DNA from: Drosophila persimilis
Taxonomy: Eukaryota > Arthropoda > Insecta > Diptera > Drosophilidae
Assembly (NCBI RefSeq): GCF_003286085.1
Contig: NW_020825288.1
Coordinates: forward strand, 24,800,001-24,864,000
DNA length: 64,000 nucleotides
Direction of reading: 5' to 3'
Shown: positions 1 to 12,400 of the stretch, piece after piece
How the letters are laid out: every line of letters begins with the position of its first letter
Numbering within the stretch: the stretch's first letter is position 1
Translations under genes and position numbers: made by a program
Notes under the pieces: model-generated
What the model was told of the DNA's origin: nothing
The model's input: only the letters and a program-made list of their open reading frames with translations
Databases searched by the model: none

Positions 1-1
1 C

Positions 2-426
2 TGCGATCACGAGGCTGACTGTACCGATGGCTCCGACGAGCTATCCCTCCTCTGCAGTAAGTACTATCCCCAGTCGTAGATGAAGATAACTTTTCCCCCC
101 AAGTGGTGCCCGAGCTAATGCAACTATTTCCTTTGAATGTTGTGTGAGAGCAGTCAGTATGTGCCAGCCCTATGAGGTGATGTGCAAGAACATGGAGCAG
201 TGTATACCACGCGGGTGGCTCTGCGATGGCGACTTCGATTGTCGGGACATGTCCGACGAACAGGATTGTAGTAAGCCTCCACCACTCCATCACTCACATT
301 TGCATACTAACTGGAGGATTGCCGTGCCCATCACTAAACCAAACGAAAACAAAATGAGACGTTTAATCGAAATTTAAATGCATGAACCATCCTCTGATTC
401 ACTTTATGACTGGACTCTAGTCCTTT

Positions 427-459
<33 letters not shown>

Positions 460-3400
460 ATAAATTAACATCATTCCTGACGGACAATATCGCGACGTGA
501 CCATCAGCGGAACTAATCTGTATTTATGCATTAGGGAGAGACTCCCATTGTCCTTTTCCTTTTGCCTTTCCCTATGTAGTTTTTTTCCATGAAATTTCCC
601 CTCCACTCCTGTAACTTGTTTAGCGGTTTATTGTCTGTGACACATTCGCCTAACTATGTGAAAGGAAATCCAGAACTGCAGAGTGCCAGAACGGCAGTGT
701 TTTTATGTTTCAGGATTGTAATTGAAAAAAATGATGCGATTTTTATGATGTTATCCTTGATGGAAATAAAATCTGGTAATCAAAAGTGCGAGGACAGCGA
801 CCAAATTGAGCCTGTGGTTTATATGGAGTTGAGCTGCGCAGAATACATATATCACAGGATATACATAAAAATATATACATACATACACATGGTCGAACAT
901 TCCGGTACTCCGAGACTGTGGGGGTGAATGTGTTTTTACGACCTTTATGCGCTTTAAAATTGTCATCAAACCTTGTTGACATTCCAGCTTTTATCCATAC
1001 ACCCTCCGCCCTACCTCCTTACCGCCCCACCGCCTCTTCGTCCTCCGTGGATCTTAATTGAAGTTGCTTTTGGTCGGGCCAAAAGTTCACCGCGAAAAGC
1101 AAAAGCACACACACATATGAAACGGCAAAAAACAGAAGGAAGATACCCCTTGCTATTGATAGATACCCTTGACAACCTTTGATAAATACATATAAAGCAT
1201 TCCTTTCGCTTGCAGATAAAGCAAGAGTGGAGAGTGCAAAGCTTAGACCAATATCGGGGATTAGTTTTCCTAGAAACATGGTAATCAGGAATGGGATAGC
1301 TCCCTCTCTTCGTTGCAAATGTCCGCATAAAAAGGAATATCCTCTGCTAGTGTTTATTTACTGTAAAGCGGGAATGGTCCTTGGTCCTTGGTCCCCTATT
1401 TAATTCCATTTAACACTCAACTTTGGCTCTTCATAACTTTGTGTGCCGTTACGGGGAAAACTTGGCTTTCAAGTCGAACAATGACGCCAGGCGCTGCTCG
1501 AGGAACACCACACAATAAACAAAACGCAAACTGCGCCACAAAAGCATTGAGCTTCATTGGCTTTCGAGAAGGTAATGGGGGCTAGTCCGGGGCAGTAGCC
1601 GTACCACATTTCTAAAAAGCATTTTAAATAAAATTAAAATCAAATTGCAAGTACTATATACGCTCCAGCGTCAGATAACAAGAAAATGCTATTGAACACA
1701 ATACGAAAATTGTGGGTCAATATGTGTGTGTGTGCGTGAGTATGTGTGGGTCTGTGGAGACCCACAGGAGAACGAAGGTCCTGCCCAGGTCTATTCATAG
1801 TGACCCTCCCACAACAGCAAATTGATTTTGCCATGGCTTACAAAAGCTATAGCTGAAGCTGAAGCTGAAGCTGAAGCAGTGTCCCACATGGCCATACGAG
1901 GGGCATCATTTCATTCAGCGAAGTGCTCGTTCTGGCCTCAAGAAGGACACAAAAAAAATGAAGTCCCTGGCGAATTTTTCTCTCACCAAGCAATGGAAAA
2001 TTTAATGAAGCCATAAATTGTGGCTGCAAAATGATAGTGGATAATTGAAAATTTCTGCCTTATACGAAGGAGCCAACGAGAAAAAGGAGTAAAAAGTGTA
2101 ATGAAATAATAAACTTTCGCATCGCGAAATACAATTTTTATTCTAAAAAATGTTAGTAGGGGAGATTTCCACATACCAGCGTATAAATAAATTATAAAAA
2201 ATAACACCAGAGAGAATTTTCAAGTCGAAGCTCATTGTCTAGACAATAAGATACCCGCTATTACTCTTAACTCATTTTAATGCTAAACTACTCTGTAAGA
2301 GAGAGAGATAGCGCCTGAGCCACCTACGGAAAATTTTTGTCTTCATTCATTAATGAATCTATTATTAAAGAAATGAAATTTAAAAACTGATAAACCATTA
2401 ATTCCGTTAATTTCCCTGTTAATCCGAAAATCATGAAAATTCAGTACTGAAATTCATAAAATTCCTTGGATATCCAATTATCTGTATTAATAAAAGTATG
2501 CCTCAATACATTTGTGTCAATCACATAGCAAACGAATCTCTAAAAAAAAAAGCTTATCAGCATTTTTCGAATATTCTCGCCACTGGGTGCCACCATTCCA
2601 GGAAGTTTCCAGCTGGCGTACAATACAGCAATACAGCAAATAAATTCGAAAAACTGGTCACAGTAAATTCCAATTAAAGGCATATCACGCATACGACACG
2701 TTGCACATGCTAAGCAACCAAAAAAGGTATACGAGTATATCTGTACATACAAATACCGAGAAGAAAACAATAATGAATTAATTTATTTGCAACGATGTCA
2801 GAAATTTCCGCATAGATGTGCACGTGTAGCCGGTAAACAAATAGACAGGAAGACAGGACCTGGAAGGAATATAAACAGAGAGAAAGCGGGAGAGCAAAAG
2901 GCAGATGAAACGCCAAAAAGCATATTCAAATATGCGAGGCCCGGTCGTAAGATTTTATTGCTCCAACGAGCACACAGAGGCACAAAGGAGCACAGACAGA
3001 CAGCGGGAAGTACATAATCATATCAGGGAAAATCATACATGGCCACAAGAGCTACTTTCTCTTCCACACAGAGAATACACACACATACAGAGACAAAAGA
3101 CCTTCATTTCACGCGCCGGGTGGTAGGCCCAAAAAAAGAAGGCCCAAAGAATCCGGCAATGAAAGAAAGTACGAAAGGGAAGGCACTGAAAGAACTGGCA
3201 TACTAATACGCATTAAGGGTTAAACACAAGCGTTTTTATGCATCTGCATGGGTGTGGGCGTGTGTCTGTGTGTGGGAGTGTTGTCAGCTTTGTTTAATGT
3301 CCGTGCTCCTCTTGGGCTTGGGAATAACTTCAATGAAAGTTTCAGCCACGAGTACGAGTACGAGCACGAGCACGAGTATCTGTGTTTGTGTCTCGTGTGT

Positions 3401-6400
3401 GCTCTGTGGGTGTGGAGGGGGTGGTGTCTGCGATAATTGCTTTAATGCATACGCATGTGTGCGTTTTAACTTTATGGAGTGTTGGCTGATAATGTCTTAA
3501 TTACTGCCTAGATAAAATGCCAACTGTTTAGCCCAGAATGGTTTCTCATCGCCCCCTCTCGCTGCTCCTCTCCTCTGTGTGCCTCTCTACGTGTGTCTGA
3601 GGTTGTGTGTGTGCTGGCATGACAACTATGTTTATTACTTGCCATCGGAGTACGTTCCAAGGGACTCCGCCTTTGCAGCTGCTTATAAACTTAATGACAA
3701 GACAAAACTTGGCTGCCTACTTTAAGGCGTCTTCTGCACTTACACTGGGGGAAAAGGAATGAAAACAGAGCTGCCATTGGATCGTTATTATAACAAGAAT
3801 GAACAATTGTGAAGTGCTATTTGAGCACCTGGCTCTCGAGCATTTGAGTGTATACTTTCGGATGTCTACGTGGATTCCAATTACTGGAAACTGAAATTAA
3901 CATGTTATTTCTCTCAGTGCAGCATTTGTTCCATCTTGATGGTTGTTTTTTGCCATTAGGAAAGCAGTTAGTGGGCTATTTTGAAGGCATCAACATCAGC
4001 CTCACCACAGATTCTCTCTTAAAGGAGGTTTTCTCCATGTCCTTCTTTAATTTCAGAACATTTGCACACTTAACTCAAATATGTTGTATACATTTCTTTT
4101 ACAGCGAGAAAGACCTGCTCGCCCGAGCAGTTCCAGTGCAAGTCCGGCGAGGGTGTGTGCATACCGCTCTCCTGGATGTGCGATCAAAACAAGGACTGCG
4201 ACGATGGCAGCGATGAGGCCCAGTGCAGTAAGCCTTCAATCATATCTAAGTTTCTGTTTGCTGCAACTCTTTGTTTTGGTGTTGGTGAAATCTATCTATC
4301 GTTTGCTATCTGCCTTCCCTGCTACGTTATATTACATGTATCCTCTGTTGACACACATTTGTATTTCTCTGAAAGTTGTGTAATTCCACACTTACCTACT
4401 ACTCGTATATCCTACCAATAAAGCACAAATATTTACGCAGACACACACTCAAGAAACACTTTAGATTGCAATGTTTTAGATGTTGTAGTCCTGCCACAAG
4501 TCCTGCCCCCCGCCTTTTCCTCTTATGCTTTGTTTGCTGGCAATTTTCGTAATGGTGTTGGTTTCTGTTGCGTTTTTGTTAAACCTCAAAAGGTTTATGT
4601 TACCATTGTACATATTTAGTAGAGCATACCCACATCCATTCACTAATCAGCCTGCAAATCCTCCCCAAAACCCATTGAGATATTCTGCTAATGCCCCACC
4701 CTGAACTCCATGCAGATGCCACATGCCGCTCGGACGAGTTCACCTGCGCCAGTGGCGACTGCATCCAGAGCCGCTGGAAGTGCGACGGGGATCACGACTG
4801 TGTGGACGGGTCCGACGAGCTCAACTGTCCCGCCAAGGGAAAGTGCCAGGAGGAGGCATTCACCTGCGACAACGGGGATTGCATCAGCAAGCGGTGGGTC
4901 TGCGACGGAGACTATGACTGCAAGGACCACAGCGATGAGAAGGTGAGTTATGGCGAGAGTCTGTTTCCCCATACAGCTGGCCATGAAAATTGATATGACC
5001 AAATTATTAACAAACCCACACACATGCGAAAGGCTGTAAAACAACCCTCGCATATAAATATAAATATAAATATATATTTATATGGGCCCCAGCTAGGAAG
5101 CATAAATTATGCAGGACGCGAGCATTATTCAAAATAGGCAACGACGACGACGAGGACGACGATGTCGGCAACGGCAACTGCTTCCCATAAACATTTATAT
5201 GTATGACGCATAGCTTTTGTTGTCAGTTGTGTAGCGCCAAAATTGCATGGCACCCAACAGGAAAAAAATGGGAAACGCAAACTATCACAGAAAACCATTG
5301 ACAGTAGACCGAAAGTTGTATACCCTCACGGGCAAGAGGCGGGGGGATTTCCTTTACCACATTAGAGATTAGAGGTGCATATATTTGCATTATATAGCGA
5401 GAATCAGCTGCTCCACTCTATAGAAATAATAACATAAAACAAATATTGGTAAAGCCCCTACTTTTGTGTAAATATACCAGCTATTCGCACATTATACTAG
5501 ATCCCTTTCCATTCGATTGAAAACTACTCAAATCAAAATCTCTACTATACTAGTAAGGGAATTACACAAAAGATTAAAGCTATTAGTCACCTGATATTAA
5601 CCATCATCATCCATCGTATATACCCTGCATGGAAAGGGTATGAAAATGTGAAAAGTGTTTGCTTCCAGCTCCTAAAAATATGCAACAGAAATGCTAAAAA
5701 TGGCCAAAGGGGAGAGTGCACTATATTCACATATATGTATGTATGTATGTATGTACATATACAAAAACATATACGTATATGCATATGTGTGTTGCATGTG
5801 TGTGTGTGGGTGTGTGGCAAGCTTAGAAGCCTGAATATTTGGCTGGCACTTAACAGCAAAAGCAAACTATTGTAGTTTGTAGTAAAAGTTAACTTCCTTC
5901 ATCCGGAGATTTTTCCCCTTGGGCAGCCACAGAGACTCAACCACCCCTCTCGCTTTCCCTCTCTTTTAGCAAAACTGCAGCATAGATCCAGGACTCTTGA
6001 GAGGCTTCTGCCAACCACACGAGTTCTCGTGCAAGGATCGCATCACCTGCCTGCACAGCACTTGGGTGTGCGACGGAGATATCGATTGTCCCGGCGGCGA
6101 CGACGAGGATCCGGCCAACTGCCAGAACGTGACCTGCAGGCCGGATCAGTTCCAGTGCGGTGATCGCAGCTGCATCGCCGGACACCTCAACTGCAATGGG
6201 GAGAAAGATTGCGCGGATGGCAGCGACGAGAGGGACTGCGGCCTGGCCACACCCCCCAGGGAGTGCAACGCCACCACCGAGTTCAACTGCGGTGGAGGCC
6301 AGTGCATAGCCCTGGACAAGGTCTGCAACAAGCGGAAGGACTGCCCCGACGGCGAGGACGAGCCGGCCGGCAAGTGCGGCGTGAATGAGTGCGCCTCCAA

Positions 6401-9400
6401 GAACGGGGGCTGCATGCACCAATGCATTGACCAGGTGGTGGGATACAAGTGCGAGTGCCGAAAGGGATACAAATTATCCGGGGATAAGAGGACCTGTGTG
6501 GACATCGACGAGTGCGAGAACCCGGGCACCTGCTCCCAGCTGTGCATCAACGAGATCGGAGGATTCAAGTGCGAATGCGAGGCGGGATACATGCGGGACC
6601 CGCGCAACCACACGCGTTGCAAGGCTGGCGAGGGCCACGCCTCTCTGCTGCTGGCGCGGCGTCACGATATCCGAAAGATCGCCCTGGACCACATGGAGAT
6701 GACGTCGATCGTGAACAGCACCAAGTCGGCCACGGCCCTGGACTTTGTGTTCCGCACGGGGATGATCTTCTGGAGCGATGTGACGACGCAGAGCATCTAC
6801 AAGGCGCCCATCGACGAGGGCAACGAGAAGACCGTGGTGCTGAAGCAGTCTTCGGTGACCTCCGACGGACTGGCAGTGGACTGGATCTACAACCACGTGT
6901 ACTACACGGACACGCACAAGTGCACCATCGAGCTGACCAACTTCGACGGCAACATGGGCAAGGTGCTCATCGAGGACGCGCTGGACATACCGCGCTCCAT
7001 CGCCCTCGACCCCATCGAGGGCTGGATGTACTGGTCCGACTGGGGCGCCTCTCCGCGCATCGAGCGCGCCGGCATGGACGGCTCCCACCGCACCACCATC
7101 ATCAGCTACGACGTCAAGTGGCCCAACGGCATCACCCTGGACCTGGTGCGCAAGCGCATCTACTGGGTGGACGGCAAGCTGAACGTCATCTCGTCGGCCA
7201 ACTACGACGGCTCCCAGCGGCGGCAGATCCTCTACTCCACCGAGTACCTGCGGCATCCCTTCTCCATCACCACCTTCGAGGACTACATCTACTGGACCGA
7301 CTGGGACAAGCAGACCGTCTTCAAGGCAAACAAGTTCACCGGCGAGGGCGTGGAGCCCATCACAGCGGTTCACATGGTAGGCTACATCTCTGTCCCTCCT
7401 GAAGGTGCTCTCTTCCTAACTCTCCATACAATTCTCGAACAGCTCCAGAATCCCATGGTGATCCATGTGTACCATCCGTATCGACAGCCCGATGGCATCA
7501 ACCACTGCCAGTCCGTGAATGGCCACTGCTCCCACCTGTGCCTGCCCGCCCCAAGGATCAACGAGCGCAGTCCGCGCATCTCCTGCGCCTGTCCCACGGG
7601 TCTCAGGCTGATGTCGGATGGCCTAATGTGTGTCGAAGATCGTAAGTAGCATTTGCTTTGTTCTTTGCCCTTTGACCTCTCCAGTTCTGTGGAGGAGGAC
7701 GGGGAGAAATGCGTGTAGTGCATTTTGTAATCACATTTGATGCGCCTGCAATTGTCCGTCCGCCTCAATGGCTGCGTTTTGTGGTTGAGTTGGTGAATAC
7801 CACAGATGCACACAGATACAAGGCACACAGACAGATACAGAAAGAGACAGACAGATACAGAACGCATCCTTGTTGCGGTTGCGGCTATTGCGTTCAGGGC
7901 TATTAAGTGGCCCTTTGCTGGCCTTAACTGCAGAGCGTATTCATTGAATTTTATTCTCCCATCTTGCTTATATGAAATTAACTTTAACCCCAATTTCTGG
8001 CCCACAGTGCGTGTCAAAAGTGTGCGTCCCACAGTGCGCAGCAGGACGAAAAATGGGTCCTTTTTTTCCACAACGAAAGCACCTCAAGATGCGCACACTG
8101 TAGTGCCTGGTATGCGATACTTCTTATAGTACAACTTTTGGTGGAGGTCCGCTTAGGATTAGGCTTAAATATATTGGGTTTAAGGGCTGAAGAAACTATG
8201 GGTATCCCCATCATATACCCACTATTTCTTCAGTGCTTCATTTAACTGCTTTCTGGTGTTGGGTTTTTGGATTTTTTGTACTCGTGTTTGTCTCTCGTGT
8301 GATTATATCCGTGCTTTATGTCCATACGGCAATGTGTTAATGCCATTTTCACCTTTACTCATCAGTCGCCGGCTGTCTTTAAGTTTCATCTCACATCTTT
8401 TATCACAATTTTTCGAATAACCGGCCACATCTACAGTGCCACGTACACCCATACCCCATCATCATCATCATAAATCAACATCAATGATATCGACGTAATC
8501 ACTCAAAATGCACACATACTCGTACCCGTACCCGTACCCGTACCCGTGCCCATGCCCGTACTCGTATCCGTACTCAAACACATCCATGCAAAATGCGGAC
8601 GACGACGAGTTCAACGTAAAACATAAATATCGGGTTCACCCAGCGCAAAAACCACAAAAGGGAAGCATTGGTGACATGTTTAATGGCAACAACAACAACA
8701 AATACAACAACGACAGCTACAACATCGATCCCCCGATGGAAATGCTGCTCTCGCGAGCATAAGCGGGTGCCCTATGACCTGAACCCGGACCCGTACGAAT
8801 TTCACCATTTCTCCGTGCAATTTGCGAGCTGCTCAGTCAGAATGACAACAACAATGGCGATAGCAATGACGATGGCGGTGCTGGCAGCCCTGGTGCTGAT
8901 GCTGATTCTGATGCGGATGCGGATAGGAATGATGAACGACTGACAACCGCACAGGGAGCGGTGACGAGCTCAACGGACAGACATATCCAACGACAGGCGG
9001 GAGGAGAGTCGTCAACAAATCGCCATGAAATTAAATTGTACATAAGCAACACGAACAGATACACCAAAAACACCATCACACTCACTGCCATATGGAGCAT
9101 GGCAAATAGTTTAACCAGAAATTCGTCATCCACATCGTCATCACCATTTGGCCAACGCCATCATCGTGGGGTATCATCATCATCACCATCCCCATCAGCA
9201 TCATCAGGATCCCGACCAAATTGGCACTGTCAACACCTCCAACTGTCGACGCTTGCGAAGAAATATTTGCGTTGGCTGTGTAGCAAAATGAATTACGCCC
9301 ATCAGCCTGCGGTTTATCCCTAAAAATATCTGCACCAACCCAAAACCCTCTCTCTCTGTGTGAGAGTGTACTTTGTCCCGTCGCTGCGTTCTGCGTTCCG

Positions 9401-12400
9401 TGTTCCGTGTTCCGTTTCCCATGTCCCTAGTCCAGTTCTGTTTAGTCCCGCATCCATATCTTGTTTCGCTTGTTGCCGTTCCAATTGATTCAAATTAGAG
9501 AGTTTTGTGTGCCGCCTCTAAATGCCATATCATTATTTTTAATAAACCCAAATTTCGTCTGCCTCCCGGCGCAATCGACGACACACTTTGATCAATTGTA
9601 CGGCAAAAATGGAGGCAGCCTCGTCAATCAGAATCAGAGCCATGAATAAAAGTGGCATGAGAGAAGATATTTGGCTGGCATTGTACTTGCTATTTTAAGG
9701 GAAAAATAAATATGGCTAATAAAGGGAGTGTAGGGTCTACTGGAATTTTCTTTGGTGTTTGATGTAGTACAAAAAAAATATGGTTTTTGATTAAAGAAAG
9801 AGTTTAAAAAACTGTTTTAATGATGCTGGTGACAAAAATTGTTTGATTTTTTAAATTGAAATCGGAGTAGACTTGCAGAAGGTTTATTGAAAGGTGGAAA
9901 CATATTTATAAGCACATAAGGAAGCACCTAACTATCCCCCAGGGCGGCTCAGCAGTAAAGATGGGTTTTTATAGAGAGTATGAGAGAAAAAGAGTAAGAA
10001 TCTGCTACCTCTATTTTATGAATAGTTTCAACAACAACACAGTCAACAAAGACAGAGAGATATCCAAAAAAATATTTCCCTAACATACTCGAAGAACCTG
10101 GGAAATAGGACTTAAAGTAAGATTAATTCTCTCAGTCGCGAAGCTTAAAACTTTAAAACAAATGAACATCCCACAGATGTGTCCGTCCACGATAACCCCT
10201 ACTTTATGCTCTCCTTAATAGCTACAACCTTTCCAAGTGGCTCTTTCGGAAGCCTCATCTCGCTGTTCTGCCCATCCCCAAAAAGGAGTCTATTTTTATC
10301 ATTTTTAAGCGAAAAGGTGTCTAGAGTGGTCTTTTAGAAGAAGAAATAGGTCTCAATAATCATTCTTTATCATGCTGATTGAACCATTTTTCTTTGGCAA
10401 AAATTCTGTGCTAAATTTCAGCAACATACTCGACCGAACAAATCCTTTTGCCTTTTACGTATTCCACATATATTTCAGATTATATACGGCTTAAAAAGCT
10501 TCCTTCCTTGCATTGAAAATTTCTCAGAAAAAAAAAAAGAAATCCCTCTGAAAGGTCATCAAAATAAAAAAAGAACCCCTCACTGGGCCAAATAATGTTG
10601 CCAGCAAAGGCTTAGCGCAGAACCCACACAATCGGGCCTAATTACATCAATTTAAAAAAGTCGTAGTGGTGGAATCGGCGAGCGAGTCAAGCGGCAGCGG
10701 AAACGCTAATCAGCTCGGGCGGACTTGGCAACACATTTTGCCAGGAGAAGAATGACGCCAATGGGAGGGCTTAAGCCAAGTAAAAGAAGGAAAAAATGAA
10801 CTAGAGGGCCAGAAGAAGAAGGCAAAATAAAGTTCGCAGAAGCGCTGGCAAGTAAATAACTATAAACTAGTTAAGGACTATTTCAATTAGATGACCCAGC
10901 CAAGCCAGACGAAGGCCAGTCCAAGCCCGAGTCCGAGCCCGAGTCCGAGCCGGGGCCGTGCCATGCTGTGCCATGCCCTGCCCTGCCCTGTCAATGATGA
11001 TGACGACGCCCATCCACCATAACTGCAATTTCAATTAGCGGTTTGTGCTACTTTTCTATGGCCATCTTTGGCCACTTCAAATTGCTTAATTAAGCGCAGG
11101 CAAAGTTTCGCAAATACCCCAGAGACAGGCAGACAGACAGACAAATGGACACGCAGATAGTGGGAGAGTGGAAGAATGGGAGGCAGGACACAGTTGTGCC
11201 CGGAGAACATAAACTCTGAGCCGTCGATGTAACGACTGCGTTTTTAATAGCAGAGAATACCACCTAAAATGGGGGCGCCAAAGCCCCAACAGCTGCTGCC
11301 ACTGCTCCTAGTGCCTGCTTGGCCCATCGTGCAACATTTTATGACTTTCATTTGCCTGCACTTTGGTCACTCTGGCAATTGTTATTGTCCTCCGCCTCGA
11401 ACTTTACTGCATATTGCCTTGAGAGTGAGAGGAGCGTCGAGGGAGAGAAAATTAGAAAACATGGCAGCAAAGCCGCCATTTTGTTTATTTGCATGCCACA
11501 CAATTTTTGACTGCTTTTTATTTCCCTCAAAAGTTGGCAACTTTTTTTGTTCTATCTAATCTCTTACCAGAAAAAGAAACCCCCCGCACTCCGAACAGGT
11601 GACGGAACATATTTTATGCGTTTTTATTTCATTTTGGGGAAAAGAATATGGAGGCACGCAGCCATTTTGTCGTTCGTTTTATGGCACTTCCGTTGAGCGG
11701 GGAATGGGCAGCGGGGAGCGGGGAGAGGGGAGCGGGGAGAGGCACCTAAGCACCTGCCTGCCATGTGTGTTATCCCGAGTTGGAGTTTTAAAATAAATAT
11801 ATAAAAGCACATGTGCCCGGATTATACAAATGGGCGATGAGGCATAACTCTCCCTGTTGTGTATGGGGCAGTACAATGTGGGGCACGGAAATTGCATTTG
11901 CTATAGATTAGGAGAGCACAATAATATATGGCATTTATAGGCAAGCATAAAGCATGCCATGAGAGGCAAATACTATGAGTACTCGTGTGGGAGAAATATT
12001 TATTCTCAGACTTTGAAAGATTGCTAGGGAAATTTATGCGTGAAATTTGTTTATAGCGCACTCGTAATCGTAATTTTCGCTTAATGTTTTTGTGGAATAA
12101 TTAAAGTGAATATGCATGTTGTAAAATCGGCCTTAAGAAATGGAACAAAACTCCAAAACTCCTGCTTAAGATGGTTCAAAACAATTGAAATTACGTTGAA
12201 ATTGAAAGACAGAACATCTTTCCAAATCGTAAAAGAGCAGCTGCTCCTCCCAGCTACACACACACACACACGGGTCACCCACACAATTAATATGCCACAT
12301 AAATGTGTGCAACTTTTCAACGGTTCGCCATGCCACTTGACTGTCTGTTAATGCCGCTCAAATAAATTTGCAGCATCTTATCTAACGCCTACTCCCCAAC

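Noticed and set aside
6474-7402. Long open frames on both strands over the receptor propeller exon (about 299 codons minus, 296 plus)
   Set aside because: Shadow frames of a GC-biased coding exon with a clear EGF/YWTD product in the third frame.
8508-8762. Open frame with a (PY)n run in the receptor intron
   Set aside because: The PY run is simply a CCGTAC microsatellite; no splice sites in proper phase stood out.
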